Assembly: GCF_002261475.1 (NCBI RefSeq) | Contig: NZ_NEVN01000008.1 | Span: forward strand, 248,001 to 312,000 | From: Bordetella genomosp. 5 | Lineage (GTDB): Bacteria; Pseudomonadota; Gammaproteobacteria; Burkholderiales; Burkholderiaceae_B | DNA: 64,000 bases | Direction of reading: 5' to 3' | The notes under the pieces: model-generated | Databases searched by the model: none | Told to the model about the DNA's origin: nothing | The model's input: the letters and a program-made list of their open reading frames with translations, nothing else | Part shown: positions 1 through 9,718 of the stretch, one piece after another | Layout: each line of letters starts with the position of its first letter | How positions within the stretch are numbered: the first letter of the stretch is position 1 | Translations under genes and position numbers: made by a program

Positions 1-62
1 AGCGGCGGCACGGCAATCACGGAACGCTGCAGGTCGGCGGGGGTGACCGGGGTGGTTTTCAT
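1..62 (-). CDS. N-terminal fragment, probable dihydrodipicolinate synthase-family lyase
   Basis: Only about the first 20 codons are inside the window; the gene reads off the left edge. The visible start is MKTTPVTPADLQRSVIAVPP, which resembles the N-termini of dihydrodipicolinate synthase / N-acetylneuraminate lyase family enzymes in Burkholderiales as I remember them. It is divergent from the Bug receptor cluster, which would fit a catabolic aldolase or dehydratase beside uptake genes. The assignment rests on a very short stretch and could be wrong. Confidence 0.5.
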   Translation of the reverse strand, partial: MKTTPVTPADLQRSVIAVPP

Positions 63-130
63 GAGCCTGAATCCTCGTATCGGACGGCGCACGGCGGCGC
101 GAAAGTGGCGGCCAGTATGCGGAAAAAACA

Positions 131-175
131 CTTGATTGACAAGTTTGCGCTGCCTACCTATATTTGTTTTACAAG
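131..175 (+). promoter_or_regulatory. Promoter with two inverted repeats upstream of the first Bug gene
   Basis: TTGACA at 136-141 and TATATT at 159-164 are separated by 17 bases, a near-consensus sigma-70 promoter. CTTG-N5-CAAG (131-143) overlaps the -35 box and TTGT-N3-ACAA lies just after the -10 box. Paired short palindromes around a promoter suggest operator sites for a dimeric repressor, possibly GntR type. The regulator is not in the window. Confidence 0.6.
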
Positions 176-267
176 CAGGCCGATTCACCCCGACGGGCGT
201 CCACGCTCGCGGGGCACACCACACGATGCGCCGGCACAGCACAGGCGCACATCCGGAGACAAGATCG

Positions 268-1269
268 ATGCACCTGACACTGCGCCGAGGCGCGCTCGCG
301 CTCGCCACCTGTTTCGCCGCACTGGCCACCCCGGCAGCCCATGCCGATCCCGCCGCTAACTATCCCGACCGTGATGTCCGCATCCTCGTGCCCTTCCCGG
401 CCGGCGGCACCGCCGACATCGCCGCGCGCACCGTGGCCGCCGAACTCGGCAAGCGCTGGAACCGCGCGGTGGTCGTCGACAACAAGGCCGGCGCCGGCGG
501 CAACGTCGGCACCGCCGAGGCCGCACGCGCCAAGGGCGACGGCTACACGCTGTTGATGGGCACCGTCAGCACGCACGCCATCAACCAATCCGTCTACCGC
601 GAACTGCCCTACGATCCGGTCAAGGATTTCGAGCCGGTCACGCTCGTCATTCCGGTGCCGAACGTGCTGGAGCTCAACCCGGCCTTCGCCAAACGCCACA
701 ACATCAACACCGTGGCGGACCTGATCAAGTATCTGAAGGCCAACCCCGACAAGGTCAACATGGCCTCGACGGGCAACGGCACGTCCACCCATCTGTCGGG
801 CGAGCTGTTCCAGACCATGACCGGCACGCGCATGACGCACGTGCCCTACAAGGGCAGCAGCCCCGCGCTGACCGACGTGATGGCCGGTTCGGCCGATCTC
901 ATCTTCGACAATCTGCCCTCCTCGATGGGCTTCATCAAGGGCAGCAAGCTCAAGCCGCTGGCCGTGACCACCGCGACCCGATCGCCCGCCCTGCCCGACG
1001 TGCCGACGCTCGCCGAGGCCGGCGTGCCCGGCTACGAGGCCTCGAGCTGGTTCGGCCTGCTCGCGCCCGCCGGCACCCCGCCCGCCATCGTCGCCAAGGT
1101 GCAGCGCGACGTGGCGGAGGTGCTGCAGCTCGACCAGGTGCGCGCGCAACTACTGGCCCAGGGCGCCGTTCCTTCCGGCATCAGCCCCGCGCAATTCAAG
1201 ACCTTCATGGCGGACGAGACCAAGAAATGGGCAGCCGTCGTGCAGAAATCCGGCGCCAAGGTGGACTGA
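268..1269 (+). CDS. Bug-family tripartite tricarboxylate periplasmic binding protein
   Basis: A 333-residue secreted solute receptor of the Bug/TctC family, which captures carboxylated compounds in the periplasm. Residues 1-26 form a Sec signal peptide ending AHA. The mature protein opens with the family signature [16 protein letters not shown] and later has [18 protein letters not shown]. The ATG at 268 is chosen because GGAGAC lies just upstream and the signal peptide starts there; upstream codons would add a non-signal-like extension. A second Bug gene follows after 97 bases. No TctA/TctB membrane subunits are nearby, as is usual for orphan Bug receptors. The substrate cannot be read from the sequence. 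Confidence 0.93.
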   Translation: MHLTLRRGALALATCFAALATPAAHADPAANYPDRDVRILVPFPAGGTADIAARTVAAELGKRWNRAVVVDNKAGAGGNVGTAEAARAKGDGYTLLMGTVSTHAINQSVYRELPYDPVKDFEPVTLVIPVPNVLELNPAFAKRHNINTVADLIKYLKANPDKVNMASTGNGTSTHLSGELFQTMTGTRMTHVPYKGSSPALTDVMAGSADLIFDNLPSSMGFIKGSKLKPLAVTTATRSPALPDVPTLAEAGVPGYEASSWFGLLAPAGTPPAIVAKVQRDVAEVLQLDQVRAQLLAQGAVPSGISPAQFKTFMADETKKWAAVVQKSGAKVD

Positions 1270-1366
1270 GGCCCGCGCCTCGGTCACCGGGCAACCGGCA
1301 TAAACGCCCGCTGCCGATGCGCGCGGCAACGGGCATCACAACACCATACGCGCGCCAGGAGACACC

Positions 1367-2353
1367 GTGAAACGCTTCCACTTTGCCGCCGCGAGCCTCA
1401 CGCTCGCCACTCTGGCCTGCGCCCCCTTCGCGCACGCCGCCGACGATGCCAAGTCCTGGCCCAACAAGCCGGTCACCATGATCGTGCCGTTCGTGCCGGG
1501 CGGATCCTCCGACATCACCGCGCGCTCGGTCACGCCGGGCCTGTCGAAGATCCTAGGCCAGACCTTCGTGGTCGAGAACAAGCCCGGGGCTAATAGTTCG
1601 ATCGGCGCGCAGCAGCTCGCGCGCTCCACGCCCGACGGCTACACCATGATGGTGGGATCGATCGGCACGTTCTCGATCAACGAGGCCCTGTACGCGAACC
1701 TCGCCTACAACCCCAGCAAGGACTTCATCTACCTGACGCAGGCCGTGCGCAATCCCAACGTGCTGGTGGCGCCGCCCTCGTTCCCGGCCAACACGGTCGC
1801 CGAACTGGTCGAATACGCGAAGAAAAACCCCGGCAAGGTTTCGTACGCCTCGTCGGGCACCGGCTCCTCGGATCACCTGTCGGCCGTGATGTTCCGCCAG
1901 CGCACCGACACCACGGGCGTGGACGTGCCGTACCGCGGCGGCGGCGCGGCGATCGCCGATCTGATGGGCGCGCAGGTCAACGTGTCGTTCCAGAACCTCG
2001 GCGCGGTGCAGACGCACATCAAGGGCGGCAAACTCAAGGCGCTGGCCATCACCGGTGCCGAGCGCGTGAAGGACCTGCCCGACGTGCCCACGCTCGCGGA
2101 GGCCGGTGTGAAGGACATGGTGGTGTATTCCTGGCAGGGCTTCGCCGTGCCCAAGGGCACGCCCGCCCCCATCGTGAGCAAGCTGTCCGATGCGCTCATC
2201 AAGACGCTGCACGACGAACAGGTCGCCAAGACGCTGGCCGGCCTGGGCTTCGAGGTCGTGGCCAACACCCCGAAGGAGTTCGCCGCGTTTCAGCAACAAG
2301 AGGTCAAGCGCTGGAAGGACGTGATCGAAAAGGGCAACATCAAGCTCGAATGA
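1367..2353 (+). CDS. Second Bug-family periplasmic binding protein
   Basis: A 328-residue Bug receptor with a signal peptide of about 24 residues ending FAHA, then the signature WPNKPVTMIVPFVPGG. The start is GTG at 1367, with AGGAGA at 1357-1362 supporting it. It is tandem with the receptor at 268 but clearly diverged from it, so this is an old rather than recent duplication. A stem-loop follows the stop codon and a D-2-hydroxyacid dehydrogenase comes next on the same strand, so the genes probably form one operon for uptake and oxidation of hydroxy acids. Confidence 0.93.
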   Translation: MKRFHFAAASLTLATLACAPFAHAADDAKSWPNKPVTMIVPFVPGGSSDITARSVTPGLSKILGQTFVVENKPGANSSIGAQQLARSTPDGYTMMVGSIGTFSINEALYANLAYNPSKDFIYLTQAVRNPNVLVAPPSFPANTVAELVEYAKKNPGKVSYASSGTGSSDHLSAVMFRQRTDTTGVDVPYRGGGAAIADLMGAQVNVSFQNLGAVQTHIKGGKLKALAITGAERVKDLPDVPTLAEAGVKDMVVYSWQGFAVPKGTPAPIVSKLSDALIKTLHDEQVAKTLAGLGFEVVANTPKEFAAFQQQEVKRWKDVIEKGNIKLE

Positions 2354-2365
2354 CGCACGCCGCAT

Positions 2366-2397
2366 GAGGGATGCCGATGCCCGCACCGGCATCCCTC
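2366..2397 (+). other. Intercistronic stem-loop after the second Bug gene
   Basis: GAGGGATGCCG (2366-2376) is the exact reverse complement of CGGCATCCCTC (2387-2397), with a 10-base loop. No T run follows, so it does not look like an intrinsic terminator. Hairpins here often protect the 3' end of highly expressed binding-protein mRNA. Confidence 0.6.
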
Positions 2398-2523
2398 GCG
2401 GTCGCTCGACCCCTGCCGCACCCGCCGCGCGCCTCCCGGCCGCGCCCTCTTCCCGCCGTGCGCTATGCCAGCGCCACGCGATCAAGTAGCATTTTCGTTT
2501 TGCCACCCCCAGATTCGATTCCC

Positions 2524-3480
2524 ATGACTACCAAGCAACGCATCATCCAGGTCGGCTCGTATGCCGGATCTCCCAGCGCCAATGCCCGTCTGGCCGAAAG
2601 CTATGACGTCTTCGAGCTCTGGAAGCACGAAGACCGCAAGGCGGCGCTGGCCGAGCACGGCAAGGGCGTGACCGCGCTGGTGACCTCGGCCACCTTCGGC
2701 TGCAGCGCCGAGTTGATGGATGCACTGCCCGACCTGAAGGCGATCTGCAGCTGGGGCGTGGGCTATGAAACCATCGACGTCGCCGCCGCCAAGGCGCGTG
2801 GCATCCTCGTCAGCAACACGCCCGACGTGCTCACCGACTGCGTGGCGGACCTCGCCTGGGGCCTGCTCATCGCCGCCGCCCGCCGCATCGGCCAGGGCGA
2901 GCGCTTCGTGCGCGCCGGCCAGTGGGGCCAGGTGCACGGCAACATCCCGCTCGGCATGCGTGTGAGCGGCAAGAAGCTCGGTATCGTGGGCCTAGGCCGC
3001 ATCGGCGACGCGATCGCCCGCCGCGGTCTGGGCTTCGACATGGAAGTGCGTTATCACAACCGCCGCCAGCGCGACGACGTCGACTACGGCTACGAGGCCA
3101 ATCTGGTCGATCTCGCACGCTGGGCCGATTTCCTGATCGTGGCCACTGTCGGCGGTCCGCAAACCCGTCATCTGGTGGGCCGCGAGGTGCTCGAAGCCCT
3201 CGGCCCCAAGGGCATCGTCGTCAACATCGCGCGCGGCCCGGTCATCGACGAGACCGCCCTGGTCGAGGCCCTGACCAGCGGCAAGCTCGGCTTCGCCGCG
3301 CTGGATGTGTTCGAACACGAGCCCAAGGTGCCGGAAGCCCTGCGCACGGGCGACCAGGCCGTGGTCCTGCCGCACATCGGCAGCGCCACCTACGAGACCC
3401 GCATGGGCATGGAAGACCTGATGCTCGCCAACCTGAAGTCGTACTTCGAAACCGGCACGGTGGTCACGCCGGCCGAATAA
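2524..3480 (+). CDS. D-2-hydroxyacid dehydrogenase (NAD(P)-dependent)
   Basis: A 318-residue cytoplasmic oxidoreductase that interconverts a 2-hydroxy acid and a 2-keto acid. The Rossmann motif GLGRIG is at 156-161. The catalytic set is Arg237 in NIARGPV, Glu266 in DVFEHEP and His284 in LPHIGSAT. The length is normal for the glyoxylate/hydroxypyruvate reductase-like branch. ATG 2524 is preferred because the upstream extension is a low-complexity Pro/Arg stretch. It follows two Bug receptors, suggesting it acts on their ligand. A paralogue sits in the same position after a Bug gene at 37222. Exact substrate unknown. Confidence 0.9.
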   Translation: MTTKQRIIQVGSYAGSPSANARLAESYDVFELWKHEDRKAALAEHGKGVTALVTSATFGCSAELMDALPDLKAICSWGVGYETIDVAAAKARGILVSNTPDVLTDCVADLAWGLLIAAARRIGQGERFVRAGQWGQVHGNIPLGMRVSGKKLGIVGLGRIGDAIARRGLGFDMEVRYHNRRQRDDVDYGYEANLVDLARWADFLIVATVGGPQTRHLVGREVLEALGPKGIVVNIARGPVIDETALVEALTSGKLGFAALDVFEHEPKVPEALRTGDQAVVLPHIGSATYETRMGMEDLMLANLKSYFETGTVVTPAE

Positions 3481-3540
3481 CGCGGGCCGACCGCCGCGCG
3501 CCCGCGTGCCGGGCCGGCGGACGCCCCTCGCAGGAAGGCA

Positions 3541-3577
3541 AAAGCCGCCGGGAGTCACGCTCCCCGGCGGCTTTTTT
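3541..3577 (+). terminator. Rho-independent terminator of the hydroxyacid cluster
   Basis: AAAGCCGCCGGG (3541-3552) pairs with CCCGGCGGCTTT (3563-3574) and is followed by a T run to 3577. Confidence 0.9.
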
Positions 3578-3639
3578 CGTGGGCGCGGCGCACAAGGCGG
3601 CGCGCCGTCCGGGCGGGACGGTCACGGCCGCCCGCGGGA

Positions 3640-3930
3640 TCAGATTTCCCGTTCTTCGGTCTTGAGCTGGTTGTCGCGGGCGAAATCGACCACGAACTTG
3701 TAGGCGAGCGGTTCGAGCTCGCGCAGACGCAGATCGACCACGATGCCGCGCACGCCGTCGATCACGACGGGCAGCACATAAGGCGAGTAGGTCAGGTGAT
3801 TGCCGGCGCTGCCGGGCGGACGGAACTGGGCCATCACGCCGGCGAGGCGTTCTGCCCAGTCACTGGGACGAAAGCGTGAGCCACTCTCGGTCACACCATG
3901 AATAACGAATTGTTTGACGCGATTTGCCAT
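3640..3930 (-). CDS. DUF3579 domain protein
   Basis: A 96-residue cytoplasmic protein starting MANRVKQFVIHGVTESG and ending in an acidic tail, matching the DUF3579 family of betaproteobacteria. There is no signal peptide or membrane segment. It is divergent from argD with about 180 bases between, an arrangement I associate with Bordetella-type genomes. Function unknown. Confidence 0.8.
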   Translation of the reverse strand: MANRVKQFVIHGVTESGSRFRPSDWAERLAGVMAQFRPPGSAGNHLTYSPYVLPVVIDGVRGIVVDLRLRELEPLAYKFVVDFARDNQLKTEEREI

Positions 3931-4109
3931 GGATTCTTCACTGCGGGCTGCGCGCGCGGACGCCGGATCGGCCGCGTCTCAAACATGCGACCCGCGCCGC
4001 GAATTGTATATGATTGATCCTTTGCCCTCCTGTCAGGCAGGTGCCGACAGGGGACGGAAGGTCCCGACCCGCCCCCCGCCACCGGGGCATATCCGTGGAG
4101 ATGATCGCG

Positions 4110-5291
4110 ATGTCTACCCCTCTGGCCAATATCTATTCACGCCTTCCCGTGTCGTTCACGCATGGCAAGGGCGTCTGGCTGTGGGACCCGCAAGGCCGCA
4201 AGTATCTCGATGCCCTGGCGGGCATCGGCGTATCGTGCCTCGGTCACGACCATCCCGGTCTGGTGCAGGCGATCACGCAGCAGGCCGCGCGCGTGATCCA
4301 CACGTCCAACATCTACGAAGTCCCGCAGCAGACGCAGCTCGCGGCGCGCCTGAACGCGCTGTCGGGCATGGAAGAAGTCGCCTTCAACAACAGCGGCTCC
4401 GAGGCCAACGAGGCGGCCATCAAGCTGGCCCGCTACTACGGCTATAAAAACGGCAATACGCACGCCCACATCATCACGATGGACTCGTCGTGGCACGGCC
4501 GCACGCTCGGCACGCTGGCCGCCACCGGCAGCGAAAAGGCCCGCAAGGGTTTCGAGCCGCTGCCCACGGGCTTCATCCAGGTGCCCTACAACAACCTCTC
4601 CGCCGTGCGCGAGGCCGGCGACCGCGAACCGCGCGTCACCGCCGTGCTGCTCGAGGTGCTCCAGGGCGAAGGCGGCATCCGCCCCTCCGACACCGAATAC
4701 CTGCGGTCCCTGCGCGCGCTCTGCACCGAGCGCGGCTGGCTGATGATGATCGACGAAGTCCAGTCCGGCATCGGCCGCACCGGCAAGTGGTTCGCCCATC
4801 AGTGGGCCGGCATCGAGCCCGACGTCATCACGCTGGCCAAGGGCCTGGCGGGTGGCGTGCCCATCGGCGCCATGCTGGCGCGCGGCCCCGCGGCGGGCGT
4901 CTTCACGCCCGGCAGCCACGGCACGACCTTCGGCGGAGGCCCGCTCGCGTGCGCCGCCGGCCTGGCCGTGCTCGACGCCATCGAAAAAGAAGGGCTGCTC
5001 GACAATGCCGAACGCATCGGCGAGTACCTGAAACAAGCCCTGGCCAGTGCGCTGGCGGCGCTGCCCGGCGTGACCGAGGTGCGCGGCCGCGGCCTCATGC
5101 TGGGCATCGAGCTGGCCCGGCCCTGCGGCATCCTGGCGCTGCGCGCCATGGAAGCGGGCCTGCTCATCAACGTGACGCGCGACAAGGTCATCCGACTGCT
5201 GCCCCCGCTCATCCTCACGCAAGACGAGGCCGACCAGATCGTCGGTATCCTCGTGCCTCTCATCAAACAGTTCCTGGCCGAACAAGCATAA
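4110..5291 (+). CDS. argD: Acetylornithine aminotransferase
   Basis: A 393-residue class III PLP aminotransferase that converts N-acetylglutamate semialdehyde to acetylornithine in arginine synthesis; family members may also act as succinyldiaminopimelate transaminase. The PLP lysine is Lys244 in TLAKGLAGG, with NNSGSEANEAA, MIDEVQSG and HGTTFGGGPLAC also present. ATG 4110 is preferred over the in-frame ATG at 4101 because GTGGAG ends at 4100, correctly spaced only for 4110. argF and argG follow on the same strand, giving three consecutive arginine steps. Confidence 0.95.
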   Translation: MSTPLANIYSRLPVSFTHGKGVWLWDPQGRKYLDALAGIGVSCLGHDHPGLVQAITQQAARVIHTSNIYEVPQQTQLAARLNALSGMEEVAFNNSGSEANEAAIKLARYYGYKNGNTHAHIITMDSSWHGRTLGTLAATGSEKARKGFEPLPTGFIQVPYNNLSAVREAGDREPRVTAVLLEVLQGEGGIRPSDTEYLRSLRALCTERGWLMMIDEVQSGIGRTGKWFAHQWAGIEPDVITLAKGLAGGVPIGAMLARGPAAGVFTPGSHGTTFGGGPLACAAGLAVLDAIEKEGLLDNAERIGEYLKQALASALAALPGVTEVRGRGLMLGIELARPCGILALRAMEAGLLINVTRDKVIRLLPPLILTQDEADQIVGILVPLIKQFLAEQA

Positions 5292-5348
5292 TCAACGGCG
5301 GGCGGCGCCACGCGCCCCAGCCCGCACAAACGACCTGTGACATCGAAC

Positions 5349-6290
5349 ATGACTTCTCCCTCGAATCAGAACGGCCCGCTGCGGCACTTCCTGCAGTTCA
5401 AAGATCTTTCCGCCGCCGAAATCGGCTACGTGCTCGAACGCGCCCGCATCATCAAGTCCAAGTTCAAGCGCTACGAACCCCACATGCCGCTGCACGACCG
5501 CACGCTGGCGATGGTGTTCGAGAAAGCCAGCACCCGCACCCGCGTGTCGTTCGAGGCCGGCATGTACCAGATGGGCGGTTCGGTCATCAACCTGACCTCC
5601 AATGATTCGCAGCTGGGCCGCTCCGAGCCCATCGAGGACACCGCGCGCGTGATCTCGCGCATGGTCGACATCGTCATGATCCGCACGTTCGAGCAGACCC
5701 GCATCGAACGCTTCGCCTCGCACTCGCGCGTGCCGGTGATCAACGGCCTGACCAACGAGTTCCATCCCTGCCAGATCCTGGCCGACCTGTTCACCTACAT
5801 CGAGCACCGCGGCCCGATCGCGGGCAAGGTGGTGGCATGGGTGGGCGATGCCAACAACATGTCGTACACCTGGCTGCAGGCGGCCGAGCTGCTGGGCTTC
5901 ACGCTGCATGTGTCCACGCCGGCCGGTTATCAGCTCGACCCGGCCCGCATCGGCACGCCGCCCCCGTCCGTCCTCAAGCAGTTCAAGGATCCGATGGAAG
6001 CCTGCCAGGGCGCGCACCTGGTCACGACCGACGTCTGGACCAGCATGGGCTACGAAGCCGAAAACGAAGAGCGTCGCAGCGCCTTCGCCGACTGGTGCGT
6101 GGATGCCGAGATGATGGCCGTGGCCGATCCGCAGGCCGTGTTCATGCATTGCCTGCCCGCCCACCGCGGCGAAGAGGTCACCGGTGAGGTCATCGACGGC
6201 CCGCAAAGCGTCGTCTGGGACGAGGCCGAGAACCGCATGCACGCCCAGAAGGCGCTGATGGAGTTCCTGCTGCTCGGCCAGTTGCCCTGA
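5349..6290 (+). CDS. argF: Ornithine carbamoyltransferase
   Basis: A 313-residue enzyme joining carbamoyl phosphate to ornithine to give citrulline. The carbamoyl-phosphate motif STRTR is at 61-65, HPCQ at 139-142 and HCLP at 267-270, all intact. An in-frame GTG at 5337 would add four residues; ATG 5349 is taken because it gives the usual N-terminus. It is 57 bases after argD. A possible -10 box (TAAAAT, 6345-6350) after argF suggests argG can also start from its own promoter. Confidence 0.96.
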   Translation: MTSPSNQNGPLRHFLQFKDLSAAEIGYVLERARIIKSKFKRYEPHMPLHDRTLAMVFEKASTRTRVSFEAGMYQMGGSVINLTSNDSQLGRSEPIEDTARVISRMVDIVMIRTFEQTRIERFASHSRVPVINGLTNEFHPCQILADLFTYIEHRGPIAGKVVAWVGDANNMSYTWLQAAELLGFTLHVSTPAGYQLDPARIGTPPPSVLKQFKDPMEACQGAHLVTTDVWTSMGYEAENEERRSAFADWCVDAEMMAVADPQAVFMHCLPAHRGEEVTGEVIDGPQSVVWDEAENRMHAQKALMEFLLLGQLP

Positions 6291-6347
6291 TCGCGTATCC
6301 GTCCCCCCGGGGCCGCGGCGCGGCGAGGCCCGCCTCAAACGCGCTAA

Positions 6348-7781
<1,434 letters not shown>

Positions 7782-7798
7782 GTCCTTGCCGCGTCAGC

Positions 7799-7829
7799 AA
7801 AAACCGGATCTCGCGATCCGGTTTTTTTT
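7799..7829 (+). terminator. Terminator after argG
   Basis: AAAAACCGGATC (7799-7810) and GATCCGGTTTTT (7815-7826) form a 12-bp stem with a TCGC loop and an eight-T tail. Confidence 0.95.
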
Positions 7830-8021
7830 CGCCGGCGGTCTGACGGCATGGCGCGCGGGTGCCTGGCCGGGTCCGCCCTCCGGGTCGATGGAACCACCGA
7901 TCTGGCCCTCTAAAAATCGACGGTACTTTTCATACAAAACATTAAAGACCGGCGCCCAAGCTGACGTTAAGGGTGCGCGGCCCTCCCTTCTCTATTCCGG
8001 GTCGCGCTTACTGGACCCGAC

Positions 8022-9638
8022 ATGCCCCGCTTAACCCTGCGTCAAAAACTCTGGATTCCCCTGGCCATGGCCTGGATCGGCCTGCTGGCTGTCACGGTCT
8101 TCAACGCCTTTCAGGCGCGTTCGCTGCAACTCGCCGAACGCCGCCAGGATCTGTCGAATCTGGCCGAAGCGGCCCACAGCCTCATCGTGGATTCGATGAA
8201 GCTGGGCGAACAAGGCAAGCTCACGCCCGAGCAGGCTCGCAAGCAGGCCATCGAGCGCGTGGGCGCACTGCGCTACGGCAGCGACGGCTATGTCACGCTG
8301 ACCGACGCGCAGTCCAACATCGTGATGCACCCGATCAACGCGAGCCTGAACGGCAAGAACATGTCGAGCTTCCGCGATGCCAAGGGCGGCGACCTCTACG
8401 GTGAGATCGCGCGCGCTGGCGCAAGCTCGAGCGGCAACGGCTATCTCGAATACTGGTGGCCGCGCCCCGGCGCCAAGGAAGCCAGCCCCAAGCTCGGCTA
8501 CGTGATGCGCTACAAGCCCGCGTCCTGGGACATCATCGTGGGCACGTACATGGACGACATCCAGGAAGCCTTCATGAGCGCGCTGATGAAGTCGATCGGC
8601 CTCCTGGCCGGTCTGGGCCTGCTCATGTCGTGGGTCGCCGCGCTCGTCGTGCGCAGCATCCAGCGCTCGGTGGGCGGCGAGCCCGACGTGGCCGCCCAGG
8701 TGGCCGGCCGCATCGCGGCGGGCGACTTGAGCACGCGCGTCACGCTGCGTCCCGGCGACGACCAGAGCGTGATGGCGGCCATTGCGCACATGCGCGATCG
8801 CCTGGCCGAGACCGTGGGCAAGATCCAGATCGCGGCAGGCTCGATCGACGCGGCCGCGCGTGAGATCTCCGCCGGCAATACCGACCTCTCCTCGCGCACC
8901 GAAGAGCAGGCCGCATCGCTCGAACAAACCGCCTCGAGCATGGAAGAGCTGACTTCCACGGTGCGTCAGAACGCCGACAACGCACGCGAAGCCAGTGAGC
9001 TGGCCTCGCAGGCCTCCAACGTGGCGGCTCAGGGCGGCCAGGTCGTCAACCAGGTGGTCGACAAGATGCGTGGCATCACCGCCAGCTCGCGCAAGATCGG
9101 CGACATCATCGGCGTGATCGACGGCATCGCCTTCCAGACCAACATCCTGGCGCTGAACGCCGCGGTCGAGGCCGCGCGCGCCGGCGAGCAGGGCCGCGGC
9201 TTCGCGGTCGTGGCGGGCGAGGTGCGCAGCCTGGCGCAGCGTAGCGCGAGCGCCGCCCGCGAGATCAAGGACCTCATCGGCGAATCCGTCGGCCAGGTCG
9301 AAACCGGCTCGGCGCTGGTGGAACAGGCGGGCGCCACCATCGAGGAAGTCGTGCAGGCGGTGCACCGCGTCACCACCATCATGGGCGAGATCGCGACGGC
9401 CTCCTCCGAACAGACGCGCGGCCTCGAAGAGGTGAACCGCGCGGTTTCGCAGATGGACGACGTCACGCAGCAGAACGCCGCACTGGTCGAGGAAGCCGCC
9501 GCTGCGGCCGGCTCGCTGGAAGACCAGGCGCAGCAACTGCAACGCGCCGTCGCCATCTTCCGTCTCGAGCAGGCCCCGGTCGCCACCGCCCTGCCCGCCC
9601 ACGCGGCCCGGCTGAACTGGGAGCCGCAGGGCGCCTGA
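8022..9638 (+). CDS. Methyl-accepting chemotaxis protein with periplasmic single Cache domain
   Basis: A 538-residue transmembrane chemoreceptor. Order: TM1 around 10-30, a periplasmic sCache-type sensor around 35-180 ([25 protein letters not shown]), TM2 around 187-210, HAMP around 211-265, then the coiled-coil signalling domain. The conserved hairpin tip [20 protein letters not shown] lies near 370-390, where CheA/CheW bind. The methylation-helix pattern [17 protein letters not shown] is present. There is no C-terminal CheR-tether pentapeptide. It is a single gene with no che genes nearby. sCache domains often bind small carboxylates, which would suit the Bug-rich surroundings, but the ligand is unknown. 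Confidence 0.95.
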   Translation: MPRLTLRQKLWIPLAMAWIGLLAVTVFNAFQARSLQLAERRQDLSNLAEAAHSLIVDSMKLGEQGKLTPEQARKQAIERVGALRYGSDGYVTLTDAQSNIVMHPINASLNGKNMSSFRDAKGGDLYGEIARAGASSSGNGYLEYWWPRPGAKEASPKLGYVMRYKPASWDIIVGTYMDDIQEAFMSALMKSIGLLAGLGLLMSWVAALVVRSIQRSVGGEPDVAAQVAGRIAAGDLSTRVTLRPGDDQSVMAAIAHMRDRLAETVGKIQIAAGSIDAAAREISAGNTDLSSRTEEQAASLEQTASSMEELTSTVRQNADNAREASELASQASNVAAQGGQVVNQVVDKMRGITASSRKIGDIIGVIDGIAFQTNILALNAAVEAARAGEQGRGFAVVAGEVRSLAQRSASAAREIKDLIGESVGQVETGSALVEQAGATIEEVVQAVHRVTTIMGEIATASSEQTRGLEEVNRAVSQMDDVTQQNAALVEEAAAAAGSLEDQAQQLQRAVAIFRLEQAPVATALPAHAARLNWEPQGA

Positions 9639-9654
9639 GCGGTTCGACGCGCAC

Positions 9655-9699
9655 GAAAAAAAAGAGAGGCGGTCCGCACTCAGGCGGACCGCCTCTTTT
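9655..9699. terminator. Bidirectional terminator between the chemoreceptor and kup
   Basis: GAGGCGGTCCGC (9666-9677) pairs with GCGGACCGCCTC (9684-9695). An A run precedes it and a T run follows, so it can end the converging transcripts of both genes. Confidence 0.92.
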
Positions 9700-9718
9700 C
9701 ATTGATGGCCGGATCGGT

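Noticed and set aside
4014-4109. Possible riboswitch or ARG box before argD
   Set aside because: The GC-rich leader shows no known riboswitch core and no convincing arginine-repressor palindrome.
7944-7975. Possible flagellar sigma-28 promoter before the chemoreceptor (TAAAG ... GCTGACG)
   Set aside because: The spacer is too short and the -10 part matches poorly.
8031-9602. Long minus-strand frame opposite the chemoreceptor
   Set aside because: It mirrors the real chemoreceptor gene and has the composition of an antisense shadow.
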